The notes: generated from the sequence alone by a model not told the origin. A stretch of 64,000 nt of DNA from Umbelopsis isabellina (GCA_016758905.1 JAEPQZ010000007.1:867595-931594), one strand, 5' to 3'. Numbered from the stretch's first letter, positions 1 through 11,522 are shown. Numbers and translations are program-made.

Positions 1-755
1 GTAGGTATTCAGTTGAGTCAAAATAGCTAAACCTGCTGAGAGCTGCAGTCCAAGAAAGGCGATACCCTGCTTCGGAGTGATGGCCCCTGAAGCTATTGGT
101 CTGACTTTTGTTCTCTCCACCTGCAAGATGAAACAGTTTAGAAGTGAGGAATCAGCGAAAACAAATTGATGAAAAGTAGTAAGCACCTTGTCGTCAATAT
201 CTCTATCCCAAAGGTCATTGATTGTACAGCCAGCTCCGCGCATAATTATGGCACCGGCTCCGAATAAGCCCAGCATGTAGGCAGTCTGGGATGCTGGCAA
301 ACTTTCACTATATGCAGCCATGGTAATACTCCATGCTAAACATGAAGTAAGAATCAGGAGTCCGAGAGGGCATCGAAAGTAGTTATTAACTTACCGCATG
401 GCCAATAAAGTAACCATGTGCCAATAGGCTTATCCATGCGCGTCAAAAAAACATAAGGTGCCAATTTTGGGGGCAATCGATCGAGCCAACTATGATAGCT
501 ATTCAATAGAACCTTTTCATCGTCCTTCTTCTCTTCAATGGTTTGTACTTGCTGTGCAAAGTGTTTCTTGAGAGTGAGGTTGACCAAGGGTTGAATACGG
601 AATGGCCGAACAGCTGTAGAATGCTTCAAGGGAGCTACCAAAGTGGACAATGGCCGCTGAAATGTTTTCATCACATTTTTTTTGCTATATGAGTGGTGTC
701 GGGGAGCATTTACAAACGCTCTTGACAAGAGCTTTAAACATGGAAGCCTTGACAT
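1..755 (-). CDS. COQ2: 4-hydroxybenzoate polyprenyltransferase, mitochondrial (3' part lies outside the window)
   Basis: COQ2 attaches the polyprenyl tail to 4-hydroxybenzoate in ubiquinone synthesis, at the inner mitochondrial membrane. Three exons are visible on the minus strand: 395-755, 187-335 and 1-120, and the gene runs off the left edge. Joined in frame they give a basic, Ser/Arg-rich presequence, then the family block [20 protein letters not shown] and the Mg-prenyl-diphosphate motif NDLWDRDID, followed by [12 protein letters not shown]. These are hallmark UbiA/COQ2 motifs. The start is the ATG at 755 ([10 protein letters not shown]), the first ATG in this frame; the upstream codons are not ATG. 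Intron phases agree at both junctions. It lies head to head with a PPR gene only 155 bp away, so the two may share a promoter. Family assignment is very secure. Confidence 0.93.
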
Positions 756-910
756 GTAAGCTGCCAAAAAGACCTATTACTCCTTTTGGTCACCGCCTAA
801 TATCAGTGCCTGGACAAGCCACCTCAAGGTGGTGACGTCAGCAACTTTAGCAGGGACTAAACCATTTAACCTCCAGGCTAATTTTTTTTTTTTTTTTTTA
901 CTCATATACA
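756..910. promoter_or_regulatory. Short divergent promoter between COQ2 and the PPR gene, with a T18 tract
   Basis: Only 155 bp separate two divergent start codons. The stretch contains an uninterrupted run of 18 T at 882-899, a typical nucleosome-excluding poly(dA:dT) tract. Both flanking products look mitochondrial, so co-regulation is plausible. Promoter function is inferred from position only. Confidence 0.5.
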
Positions 911-2104
911 ATGGCCTCCAACACAATGCTACAGCGAACTTCGGTAGTAGGGCGAGCAATCCCAGCTAGGAAAGTTATATCCACAAAGTTTCCGAGGAAC
1001 TACTCTGCGACAGTCGACAAATATGCACTACCACGGGCGACATCGGGGGCGCCATCGCACGAGAGTATGTTTAATGCTGTTCGCACTCGAAACCCTAACA
1101 CAGTTTGGAAGAAGTATAAAGATATTGATAATTCCGATGAATTGGAGACTCTCACCAAAAGCATGCACTCTATGACCTTCCGGTCAATCAAGCCAAAAAA
1201 CCCAAAAGCTTACAACGAAGAGGAACTTGAAGTAGTTCAAAAACGGTTATTCCATATGTACGATAGGATGAAGGCTAAGAATATCCCGATGGATGTTCGT
1301 GATTACAACCATATGCTCAACGTTTTCGGGCGCTCCAAGGATTTCGTTACTTGCTCCCGTATATGGCAAGATTTGGAAAGAAACTCTACACCTAATTTAT
1401 ATTCCTACAACCTGTACATGTTTGCTGCTGTCAAAGGAGGCCAAGCCTCCAAAGCATTTGAAATTTTGACAAGGATGCGAGAAAAAAATATAACACCCAA
1501 CCGATTCACCTATGATACCCTTCTCAAAGCACACGCAGCCGCCGGCGATTTGGCGAAAATGGATAAAGCGTTTACCGAGTTGTTCGTAAACCCCAAGACT
1601 CAAGCTACCAGATCATATCTCTCCAGAATCCACATCTCACCCAGTCCGATACCAGCAGCCTCAACGTTCAATGCACTCATAGATGCACATGGCTCAACCG
1701 GAAATATAGAGGGCATCTTACATATCTATCAGAACATGATGCCATCATTCAACGTTCGATGCGATGTTCAAACATACAACAGACTGATTAGATGGTGCTG
1801 TCAGCATGAGCACGTGGCGACAGCAAAGAAAATTTTCTTCGATATGGAGAGAGCTGGTGTCAAACCAAATGTGGTAACATTTAACTATTTGGTTAAGCAT
1901 GAAGCGCTGAAACAAGGCCGAGCTGGAGGGGCGTACAAGATTATGGATCTTATGCAAAAAATTTACAATTTGCGACCACTTCAATCTATGTATAACGCCC
2001 TTATCAAGGTTCATGTCAAACGCAATCGTACGGAGCAAGCTGACGATTTGTATAGAGAATGGCAAAGTAATCGAATGGTTCGATTACCGACTGAACGAAA
2101 CTAA
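911..2104 (+). CDS. Mitochondrial pentatricopeptide repeat (PPR) protein
   Basis: A single uninterrupted frame of 397 residues. The N-terminus (MASNTMLQRTSVVGRAIPAR...) is basic and free of acidic residues for about 35 positions, as expected for a mitochondrial presequence. From about residue 120 to the end there are about seven tandem helical-hairpin repeats with PPR spacing, for example DYNHMLNVFGRSKDFVTCSR, SYNLYMFAAVKGGQASKAFE, TFNALIDAHGSTGNIEGILH and TFNYLVKHEALKQGRAGGAY. Most end in the xPN/xP signature (TPN, KPN). PPR proteins bind organellar RNA in a sequence-specific way and act in mitochondrial RNA processing, stability or translation. Which transcript this one binds cannot be said. 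It has no intron, unlike most of its neighbours, and starts 155 bp from divergent COQ2. Confidence 0.85.
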   Translation: MASNTMLQRTSVVGRAIPARKVISTKFPRNYSATVDKYALPRATSGAPSHESMFNAVRTRNPNTVWKKYKDIDNSDELETLTKSMHSMTFRSIKPKNPKAYNEEELEVVQKRLFHMYDRMKAKNIPMDVRDYNHMLNVFGRSKDFVTCSRIWQDLERNSTPNLYSYNLYMFAAVKGGQASKAFEILTRMREKNITPNRFTYDTLLKAHAAAGDLAKMDKAFTELFVNPKTQATRSYLSRIHISPSPIPAASTFNALIDAHGSTGNIEGILHIYQNMMPSFNVRCDVQTYNRLIRWCCQHEHVATAKKIFFDMERAGVKPNVVTFNYLVKHEALKQGRAGGAYKIMDLMQKIYNLRPLQSMYNALIKVHVKRNRTEQADDLYREWQSNRMVRLPTERN

Positions 2105-3195
2105 AGGGTTATCGACATGACTTTGCGAAAGAAAAAAGTAGACAATCTATCTGTGAATAATAAAAAATAATAAAGTTATATCATGTGAGATTTAGCAAGG
2201 GGTAAAAAATGGTGGTTTGGTTTTAAGTTTTCTTATCCGGTGGAAGTCATTGCTTTTCGATACCACCAATCAGCCAGCCAATACTTAAACGCCAGTTATA
2301 AGCCTTAAACTCATTAAGCTTTTTTGTCACGTTTAATAGGTGCCTGAGGTCACGGGATGTGTAAGGTGGTGTGGGTGAAATATGTACATGCGGCTCTAAG
2401 CGGGGAATGGATATTGAGATAAAGGGGGTAATACTGCATAGTTATCAAGAAAAAAAAAGGTTACTGTCCTCTTGTATAATTTTGTGAAAAGTGAGCAAAA
2501 CGATTCATATATGAAGTATTATAACTGCAGGTTTCGAGACTGGAATTCCTATCACCGACATACGGAAATAATTTAGTTGCTTGTTATCTGGTGTACCAAT
2601 ATCGCAAAGCTGCACGAATAGCATTATTTTAAAAAGGTAAATTTTATGATATTGGGGATTCCACATTGTTATATATTACCTGTCACACCTAGCTTTGCAA
2701 GCCGTGTGTACCTTTTGTGTAAAAATTTCTTGTTACGGAAATTCATTAGTATTTTAATTATTTGGCAGGATTGTGATAGCAAAGCAATGCTTATCTTCCT
2801 GCTTGTTCATATCAGCCCATTCGGAAGTAAACGTCATGGTCACTTACAAGTAACCCCATGGCCATGATATGCGAATAAGGCAATCCATCCCCCTCATTGC
2901 CAGTTGTTTGTTGCCACTTTTAGCCGCAAAGCACTCACAGGAACCCTGAGCGGAGCTTGCATTTCGATATTTGACGGTGCATGATTGGTGAAGTTTAAGG
3001 CTTGCTCAGTAATTGGACGGGGGAGACTCAAATTACCCAATACGGTATTTCTGTCCATATGATTCACTAACCCTCATTTCAGCAATTCCGTTATCTTCTT
3101 ACCTTCCGTTGAATAACCTTTTCTTCCGTCTTTTCCTTCTTTCTTTCATGCCAGCTACTCTTTCTTGCCTATCGCCTTGTGCACTGGAGCCTCAA
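2105..3195. other. Intergenic stretch of about 1.1 kb
   Basis: It contains the 3' flank of the PPR gene (AATAATAAAAAATAATAAAG near 2157 could serve for polyadenylation) and the upstream region of the next gene. A pyrimidine-rich tract at about 3090-3175 lies just before the chosen start at 3196 and resembles a fungal transcription start region. I see no convincing coding exon, RNA gene or repeat here. Confidence 0.5.
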
Positions 3196-4310
3196 ATGAA
3201 TTCGAAAGAATCATATATGCTCTCGATGAAAACAACAATCAGCAGTAATTCACAAACCCCTTACAGCATGATACCACGAAGAAGGAGATCGTCGACGAAA
3301 CTACTGCGCGAGGTAATTGCTTGTAGAATTATTCTTGTGTCAGTAAATGAATCAACTATTACCATGAAAGCATGAGAGCTGCATTCAATTGCAATCGAGC
3401 TCGATTGGTAGTAGTTGGTCAACTGAGTCTCACTGCTATTCTTGAAAGTGCGCGCTGACTAACTTACTCCGTCTTAATTTATTTGGTTTCTTCTTCGTGT
3501 TTTCCTTCTTTTTCACTATAATTCCAGGTTACTACCGTTTCTACTGACAATCAGGATATTTATGCTGATTCAACGCTCTCTACTGATGAGATAACAGCAA
3601 TGTCCACCACACCACCATCATTGTCATTATTTTCAAAATTTTCCATATCACCACCGTTAGCAGTTACGTCTTTTCTGTCACCCACCAGCCCAGAACCAGA
3701 GCAATCCAACCCAGCGAGGTTGACTCTGCCTTTGGTTTCACCTGCACAATCAACAAAAGCGTTAATATCTCATCTGGATGCCATTGCGCCTGTTATTGCT
3801 CCACAAACCACCTCTATCACGCTCTTGTCACAATTATTACAAGATCACCATGCCAAAAAGTTGGATCAATCAGCTGGCAGTGGGAGTGACTTCACCAGTG
3901 CCTTGCGCGATGCCGCCAGTTTGCTACGCGCTCCACTAAAATTATTTTCGACTGGTACCTATTTATCTCCCACGACAGTTGAAATTTTGAAAGATAACAC
4001 AACTGATACCACAGCAGTCCTGCAACCAACTACAGCTGATAACGATGCTGACTCTGCATATTGGTCACAAGGCGACGAAGAAAAATCTGCTTCCAAAGAA
4101 ATTGATAGCGACCCAATTCCTCAACGATACATGCGCGATATACGAGCTAATCCTGATCATCTCCGGATGATAGTCGCGGAGATGAACATGATGAGGTCTC
4201 GAAAAATAATATGTCCATTACGGCCACGCACTTATCTGCATAAGCGGACGGATCACTTCCAATATGCACAAACCAGCAAGTTGCGATTTGAAATTGGTAA
4301 CTGCTTCTAA
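3196..4310 (+). CDS. Unrecognised protein, low-complexity N-terminus and basic C-terminal block
   Basis: Two exons, 3196-3312 and 3528-4310, join in phase 0 across a GTAATT...TTCCAG intron to give 299 residues. I do not recognise the family. The first 40 residues are Ser/Thr-rich and end in a basic cluster (PRRRRSSTKLLRE). The middle is Ser/Thr/Pro-rich and probably disordered. The last 60 residues are distinct: RYMRDIRANPDHLRMIVAEM, then NMMRSRKIICPLRPRTYLHK, dense in Met, Arg and His, and likely the conserved core. An in-frame start at 3013 is possible, but it would read through a pyrimidine-rich stretch that looks untranslated. The basic clusters could be nuclear localisation or RNA-contact regions; that is speculation. 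The gene converges on VPS52. Confidence 0.6.
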
Positions 4311-4868
4311 TCGTTTTTTTGTTTGATATCTGTCGTGGGCGTCAATAGGCCTGCACTATACCCCACTAATTTTTTTTCATTCCCGAATTTTTACGAAATG
4401 AGCCTGGCGCACATTTTTTTTTTTTTGGTTGTTTATACCCTTCTGTTTCCTGTTCTAATTTCCTTTGTGCTAGTTTATTTGTATTGAATACTGTATTTGA
4501 TAATTCTTTAAAACCATGAACCTTTGGTAGTCTTATTTTCATATCATATATTAAATATTAAAAGCATCGTTTTCTAGATAGCTTTTCAATCTGTTATTGT
4601 TATAATTGATCGTTGGGGGTGAATCAAGATTATCTCCAATGGGGTTTGTGCTACGAAAAATATTCTTTTAGCTTGGAAACACGTGTGTTTATGTAAAGAG
4701 GACGGTACAAAAAAACTTTAACAAACATTCGGAAGAGTTCCCTTTTCCAAGTGGAATGATGTGGTCATCGAGTAACAGTTTGGGACAAATATAAGTCACA
4801 ATAGACTTTTACCATTACTTTGGCTCTTGATTCTATAGCTTATTATGTAACGATGATTTCTTTGGTAT
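4311..4868. other. Convergent 3' flanks (unrecognised gene / VPS52)
   Basis: AT-rich spacer with a T11 run at about 4416-4427 and several AATAAA-like words on both strands. It holds both 3' untranslated regions; nothing else is visible. Confidence 0.5.
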
Positions 4869-7705
4869 CTAAAAGGTAGATCTAAAACTTTTCACGGCTA
4901 CCATCACGGTTTGGACTCCAACAGGTTGGACTTTCCAGCCAGCAATGCCCAAGGAACCGTTGGCCGTTCCTGCACCTTGCTTCCGATCTGTATATCGCTT
5001 CTCTAGCAAATCAATAAACTTGGTATAATACACTATCACTTGGCCAAGTGTAGCATGTAGGATGGTAGTGCCATTCTTAAAATTAGAAAAGTATTGGATG
5101 ATAGATGTGTTGATAGCGTTAAGAGATTGCCGCCATGTCTGGGTGAAGTGGGTTGATATTTTCTCTAGCTGAGTTGAACTGAACTCCATAGGTTTGATCT
5201 TGTTCTGTTCCACACTATTCACACAGTCGATGATATCACCAAAGAAAGGTTTGAGCTGCTCCTCCACAAACGCCGACTTTTGCAATGATAGTATCTGTTC
5301 GACATGCTCCAACTCGGCGCTGACAGCTCGATTAGGCGACTCTTGCATTACAGATACAATTACATCATAATTGTTGATAAGGAAAGCTATTCGCTTGATA
5401 GTATCTGGCAGCTCGTTAGACATCCTTGCTAACAGTCCTTCAAACTCATTCCGTAATCGTTGGAGACTGCCAGTAACATTTGAATCGTCGTACCCATCGT
5501 TCAGAATTAATATAGAGGTTGCAAATTCGGCATATCGTCTAGTAACATAGTGTGGGTGTATATCTTTTACAGCACTAAGAATAGATTTCGTATTGGCCAT
5601 CTTCTTGATACTATCTACATGCATGTCCATGATATGCTGGTATCGTGGCCAAAGTAGCATATTCGTAGCATTTAAGTAATTATCCATAGTCGGAACTCTG
5701 CGTCGCTGTAGTTCCATCATGAGCTGCGTATTGATGCGAATACAAAGAAGAATGCCCACAGCATCATATGATTGTTCAATGTAGCTCTTTGTAAAGGTCT
5801 GTTGCAAAAATTATTAGCGAATTAACATTTACTAAACATAGCCAGTATTATTTTCGCATACCAAACCAACATCTTCTGTCAATGTGAAAATATGCTGAAA
5901 GATGAGCTTAGAAGCCTCATTATTCGCTTGATTATTCGCAAAAAACTCGCTGATAAAGAGGTATTCTGAGCTTGCATTGTCTATAAGCGTCAAATTAAAG
6001 CTTCTGAACAATTGCTCAAACGGGTATTTCTGCAGTAAACAATTCCGATTTAGCTTCATGAAACAGCATGACGCGTAAGGCTCTGATACCATTTGCTTAC
6101 CACCCCTTCATCTTCTGCGATATGTACCAAAATGACGCCAGCGTCATGCGCTCGTAGTGTTTCAATTCTATTGCCTAATGCAAACACATTGGTCTTGTTG
6201 ATAGAGAATTTGCCACTGCCGAACAAGCCGCCCTTTTTAACATTTTCTTCTGCTCCAATTAAATCCGTCTTATCTGCAATAACGGATTGCAGTTTTACCA
6301 ATCCCTTGTGGTAACGGTCGAAATGGTTATAAAAATACCACCGCATAGTATTAATGTATGTCTGGCGAATCTCTGCAGCAGCTTCATGGTGACGTCCAGT
6401 AACAAAATGGTAGAGTGCTTTGTACTTGAGAAACACAGACTGCTGTAAAATTTGAATGTTGGTATTGGGTATCCGTAGTGTAATGATTTTGCTAACAAAG
6501 AAGTCGCGAATTGTAGATATCGCTTTTAGTCGCAGCTTTTCGAGTTCCGGCCCGATGTCCTGCAGTGCACGAATAGGTTTGCTTTGATTTGCCTTAACAA
6601 ATTGCATCTTCTTGTTTAATTCCAGCAGATATTGAAGCCAAACATCATCCACATCGCTTTCAGTAATTTTTCTACATGACAGCAAAAGTTAGACCAGAAA
6701 TCATCTGATTTACATGATGGCGTGCCTTACTTTATAACATGAGGCGCGACAACCAAATTATCCAGTATATTTCCCAGTCGCCCTTCAACCAACTAAACAA
6801 TGAAAGGAATATCAGCAACTTCTGTAATAATTGCTATACTTAATCGGCTATACTCACCTTGCGATTTTTCAGCTTGATGTTAATATCAGTTGAGCGTTCT
6901 TGAAGACTTTTGATTTCGCGACTGATATTTCCCAAGTCCGTTTGAAAAACATTGAGCATATCTTCCATGTTCCCCAGAATCTCGTCAGATGCCTAGACAC
7001 AGCCCATCAGTCTCTTTCTTTGCCTCCCTAACATCTTCTACGTACTCATCCTACCTCGAATTGACCATGCAAATCAATAAATGATTGTACATTTCTCGCG
7101 TCTGTGATAAGTGAGTCATTATACCATGGAATGCTTAGAAAATTTAGAATTCAAACTTACAGTCATTTTCATGTTCATGTTGCATTTCATACATCTCGCT
7201 CTCAACCTGTCGTGCATACTGTCGAAGATCCATACCTTTCTCTAAGGCATCCTTGACAAACTCATCTTCTTGAAAAGCCGAAATACGATCTGTTTCATAT
7301 CAATGCGCATCAGAGTTCTAGCTTCTGGTCTGTACCTGAATCCGACTTGTGGTTCCTTACCATCCACTTCGTCAAAGCTGATTTGATAGAAGTCAAGCCC
7401 GTCCTCAAAATCAGACTCTGGTCTAACGAATTGCTCGCCTTCATCCACATTCTATATTAGCATGGATAGATCAGTCAGTACATGCAAAAATCAATATATC
7501 TACGAGATAAATGGCATTTTTGGGCTCTACTTTGTCGCTCTTCGGTACATACCTCGTCTTCAGCATTGCCACCTAGCAGTTGAGCAAGTAACTGTAGTGT
7601 CGAAGTTTTAAAGTCTGACTTGCTATTAAGTTTCTCTATTCCCTCTTCGCCATTCTCAATCTGAGGATCTCCTGGATTGTTAAGTTCAGCATCATCTGTA
7701 CTCAT
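4869..7705 (-). CDS. VPS52: GARP/EARP tethering complex subunit Vps52
   Basis: Vps52 is the core subunit of the GARP complex, which tethers endosome-derived vesicles at the trans-Golgi network. Nine exons fit in phase on the minus strand: 7553-7705, 7361-7451, 7161-7289, 7055-7101, 6858-6992, 6731-6792, 6101-6671, 5862-6029 and 4869-5798. The product is 761 residues, close to the usual family length. Diagnostic stretches include KDALEKGMDLRQYARQVE near the N-terminus, the coiled-coil region ISREIKSLQERSTDINIKLK, RAIRE-like KAISTIRDFFVSKI, KYPFEQLFRSFNLTLIDNAS, LLWPRYQHIMDMHVDSIKK and HYVTRRYAEFATSILILNDG. The C-terminal block FLINNYDVIVSVMQE matches the family. A donor inside GTGGATG/GTAAGG gives the family-like DDRISAFQEDEFV; a donor 30 bp later would not keep frame. 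It diverges from RPS2. Confidence 0.93.
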
Positions 7706-8046
7706 GTTTGCTGGATTTTGCCGATGGAACGAGCAAGACGGCTGTTAAGTGCATGTACAGTCGTTTTTATGAAAGATTTAAATGCAAATTTAATCACGTG
7801 GCCCTTCGGAATCCTGTGAGCAACAGCGTATATGGACTGATACGGATGGAGCCGAAGATTCTTCCTTCTTTTCATACTTTTGGAAATATAATGTAAGTAG
7901 CTTGGGATTATCAGAAAGTACTTGTAATGGATGGATGAGTGTAAAGCGTGATGGATGTATCGCGATTTGATCCATGAGATATACTTGAATGTTTGTATTT
8001 GATGGATACATGTGACTCATCTTCCCACCTCCTTCCTCATCATAGC
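7706..8046. promoter_or_regulatory. Divergent promoter region between VPS52 and RPS2
   Basis: 341 bp lie between two divergent starts. Just before the RPS2 ATG there are GATGGAT-type direct repeats (about 7926-8010). Shared promoter activity is inferred from position; I see no clear TATA box. Confidence 0.4.
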
Positions 8047-9112
8047 ATGGCTGACTCTGCACCGGCCGAAAGTAAGTAATTGCTTTGATTCTCGATACCT
8101 CTTCATAAAGCCGACGCCAATGTACCTGTTAGAAATAGTGATTAGACGGATTCAACTCAAAGAATCCGCCTTCACTATTTGTTAATGGGAAACATTGTGT
8201 GAATCATGTCGATGTAACGTTATCCCTTAAAATTATGAATCATTCAGCCAACTGACTTTTGTTTCCTTCCTATTAGGACGTGGTGGATTTGGACGCGGAC
8301 GTGGTGGACGTGGTGGTCGTGGCCGTGGTGGCCGCGGTCGTGGTCGCAACGAAGAGAAGAACGAGTGGTACGTATACCCTATTTGATAATATCATTATTT
8401 CTTAATAGATATCTCATCGACATTTTGTCTAACCAATTTCACGTTCATATTTAGGGTTCCCGTTACCAAGCTCGGTCGTCTCGTCAAGGACGGAAAGATC
8501 AAGACTATTGAGGAGATCTACCTCTTCTCTCTTCCCATTAAGGAATACCAAGTTGTTGACTACTTCCTTCCCAAGCTTAAGGATGAGGTCATGAAGATCA
8601 CCCCCGTCCAAAAGCAAACTCGTGCTGGTCAACGTACCCGTTTCAAGGCTTTCGTTGTCATTGGTGACAGCAACGGCCATGTCGGTCTTGGTGTCAAGTG
8701 CTCCAAGGAAGTCGCCACCGCTATCCGTGGTGCCATCATCCTTGCCAAGCTCTCTGTCATCCCCGTTCGTCGTGGTTACTGGGGATCTTCCCTTGGTGAG
8801 CCTCACACCGTCCCTTGCAAGGTTACTGGCAAGTGCGGTTCTTCCATCTCTCGCTTGGTCCCTGCTCCCCGTGGTACCGGTATCGTTGCTGCTCCCACTC
8901 CCAAGAAGGTCCTTACCCTCGCTGGTATCACTGATTGCTACACCACTTCTCGTGGTGCTACCCGCACTCTTGGTAACTTCGTCAAGGCTACCTTCGCTGC
9001 CATTGGTAACACCTATGGTTTCCTTTCCCCTGAACTCTGGACCGAGACTACCTTCACTAAGGCTCCCTACCATGAGTTCACTGACTTCTTGGCTCAAAAG
9101 CAAAGAAAGTAG
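8047..9112 (+). CDS. RPS2: Cytosolic 40S ribosomal protein uS5 (Rps2)
   Basis: Three exons, 8047-8071, 8277-8367 and 8455-9112, give 257 residues. After a short acidic start (MADSAPAE) comes an RGG-rich tail ([19 protein letters not shown]), a known arginine-methylation region of Rps2. The S5 N-terminal double-stranded-RNA-binding fold follows ([20 protein letters not shown]) and then the S5 C-terminal domain (GCxx-type [20 protein letters not shown]). uS5 lies at the mRNA entry channel of the small subunit and supports decoding accuracy. Codon use is strongly biased to C-ending codons, unlike its neighbours, as expected for a very highly expressed gene. The first two exons are short and the first intron (205 nt) carries a strong hairpin, listed separately. 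Confidence 0.97.
8133..8180 (+). ncRNA. Strong hairpin inside the first RPS2 intron (candidate structured RNA)
   Basis: Bases 8133-8141 (AAATAGTGA) pair perfectly with 8172-8180 (TCACTATTT), and 8147-8153 (CGGATTC) pair with 8162-8168 (GAATCCG). An asymmetric internal loop separates them (TTAGA / CCT) and an 8-nt terminal loop closes the hairpin. Sixteen perfect pairs with an internal pocket resemble one half of an H/ACA snoRNA, and an ACA occurs at about 8192. I could not find a second hairpin or a convincing H box, so a snoRNA call is not proven. An autoregulatory element for the ribosomal protein is the other option. Confidence 0.4.
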
Positions 9113-9715
9113 ATTTCATCTCGCATCCTTTGCTATGACCAGATTGAAGCTCAACATATAATAAAAGGCATCAGCTTTTGAGTTCCAACTCTTAAAAATG
9201 AATATCTTGACTATTTTTATTGTTATAATTTAAAGATATAACATACTTACTTTGTGGACCGATCTGCGTAATTGAAAACTGTGTAATAATTTATCGATGG
9301 TGCCCACAGGCATTGCACGTCTCAGCTATTGATTTCAAAGGTAATTAATGGCACTAGCAATTCTTACGTATGGCAATTGGTCTCTTTCCGCACAGTTTGT
9401 AGTTCCTATTCGTCACAAAAATTCTTAACGTTTCTGAACAGCTCCATAAAGCAAATTTTCGACAAAATCTTCAAGATGAGAGCCTCTTCTGACAATGCAT
9501 CATTCCTTCGCTATTATATTTCTAGCACTTCATTAATTGATTGGATGAGGCCACGTAGCTACCAAAGTATACACCGCTTGTCACTGTATTTTTTGTTTTT
9601 AAATATTTTGAGTCATCCAGATTTTTGCGCATTCTGCCGATTGTGACTGTGCATTTTACAACGACTACTTTGTGGACGCAAAGTGGCCCTGAGAGCCAGT
9701 CTTTTCGAATACGCA
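9113..9715. other. Intergenic spacer, RPS2 3' flank and MPP-alpha promoter
   Basis: It contains RPS2 3' sequence with ATAATAAAAGG near 9158 and the upstream region of the peptidase gene. No supported coding exon or RNA is seen. Confidence 0.45.
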
Positions 9716-11522
9716 ATGTCCAACCAGCTTTGGCAAGCGGCCGCGCGATCCGGCAAATCTCTACTTAAGCAATCACCTATTGGCTGGAAAGCAAGCACTG
9801 CTTCACTCCTTTCTAGAAGCCGTACCACTCTTCAGCAACCTGAGGAAATCAAGGTATTTCATGTTCGTTTTAGCGAACCATGTTTAATCTTCTCAATCTA
9901 AGTTTCTCGATTCTCATCCCTTTTAGCCCAAAGCATTTGATGCTGCCAAATACCCAACCAAAGTTCAAGAGTTCTCCAAGTCAAGCACTGGTCTGAGCAA
10001 AGTCACGACGTTGCCCAACGGTGTGCGTGTCGCTTCCGAGAACACTCCAGGCCACTTTTCAGCTGTTGGCGTCTATGTTGATGCCGGTAGCCGTTACGAG
10101 TCACCAGCTAACCAAGGAGTTAGCCATATTTTGGATAGACTCGCCTTCAAGGTAATGCTTGGTCTTTATGTTACGTGCGTGGCATAAAACAGTAAATTGA
10201 TTCTTCTAAATTTGTAGAGTACGAAAACATCAAGTGCTGATGAAATGCTGTCCAAATTGGAATCACTAGGTGGTAACATTATGTGCTCTTCCTCTCGGGA
10301 ATCCATAATGTATCAGTCGGCAGTTTTCAACCAGGATGTACAACAAGTCATGTCCATCTTCGCTGATGTTATTTGCAACCCGGTAATTGCTCCAGAAGAA
10401 GTTGAGGAGCAACGCCAAACAGCATTGTATGAAATTCAAGATATATGGTCAAAACCTGAGATGATACTACCTGAGATCCTACATACTGTTGCATTTAAAG
10501 GCAATACCCTTGGCAACCCGTTATTATGTCCTCCTGAAAATCTTGCGTCCATGACTCCTGAGCTCATAAAGTCATACATGAAGACTTGGTACCGACCAGA
10601 ACGAATGGTTGTTGCAGTTTGTGGCACTGATCATAATTTAGCTGTTCAACTGGCCGAAAAGTATTTCGGTAACATTCCTGCTTCTGAAACTCCCCTTGAT
10701 TCTGTCAAGACCCACCGAATCATTCAAGAACGACAAACCAAATCTGCATCCTTTGTTCAATCTCTGTTCAGCTCTACTAAAACCAACTCTGCTGAGAGCC
10801 TTGCCACGCAGCCAGCACATTATACTGGAGGCATAGAATTGGTCGATGCACCAGAGCAAATGTTTACTCACGTTCAGGTAGCATTTGAGGGCCTACCTAT
10901 CCATGATGATGATATTTATGCTTTAGCCACATTGCAAATTCTTTTGGGAGGAGGCGGATCGTTCTCTGCTGGTGGCCCTGGTAAAGGAATGTACTCTCGT
11001 CTATTCACTAATGTTTTGAACCAACATTATTGGGTCGAGTCATGCACAGCTTTCAATCACTGCTATACTGATTCTGGGCTTTTCGGCATTGCTGCTTCAT
11101 GTCGACCAGAATATGCCAACGTTTTATTGGAAGTTATATGCCGAGAATTGGACCTCGTTGCACGACAGGATGTTGGCCATCTTGGCGTTAACAAGGTGGA
11201 ACTCAGTCGTGCCAAAAATCAGCTTAAGAGCTCACTATTGATGAATCTTGAGAGCCGCATGGTCCAGCTGGAGGATCTTGGTCGTCAGGTCCAAGTTCAA
11301 GGATCCAAGACTGGTATTGATGAAATGCTCGCAAAAATTGATGCTGTTGATTTAGAAAAACTCGCACAGGTTGCCAGCCGTATTGTTCGCGGAGCAGTAT
11401 CCGTCACTAGTGGAGGAAGTGGTGATGCTACCATTGTGGCTCAAGGTGAAGTCCGTGGCATCAATAACCCTCGCAAAATCCTTGAAAAATATGGTTTGGG
11501 TAGTGGCAAAAAGACCTGGTAA
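9716..11522 (+). CDS. MAS2: Mitochondrial processing peptidase alpha subunit
   Basis: MPP removes presequences from proteins imported into the mitochondrial matrix; the alpha subunit binds the presequence and the beta subunit cuts. Exons 9716-9853, 9927-10151 and 10218-11522 join in phase to give 555 residues. The start is the ATG at 9716, which begins a basic presequence ([20 protein letters not shown]). The M16 fold starts at [20 protein letters not shown]. The position of the zinc motif reads HILDR rather than HxxEH, the mark of the catalytically inert alpha subunit. The alpha-specific glycine-rich loop is present at [19 protein letters not shown] (about residues 365-385). All features expected of MAS2 are present. 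Confidence 0.95.

Noticed and set aside
2646-2867. 73-codon frame between the PPR gene and the next gene
   Set aside because: No family match, no splice or codon support; probably chance.
8429-9103. Long minus-strand open frame opposite RPS2 exon 3 (224 codons)
   Set aside because: A shadow of the biased codon use of RPS2; its composition (Gly/Ser/Thr/Asp) has no protein-like pattern and the sense strand is clearly coding.
8622-9161. Second plus-strand frame over RPS2 (179 codons, Leu/Ser/Pro-rich)
   Set aside because: Out-of-frame reading of the same exon, produced by C-rich codon use.
9329-9646. 105-codon frame upstream of MAS2
   Set aside because: Begins with TTG, has no recognisable domain and lies in the promoter spacer.
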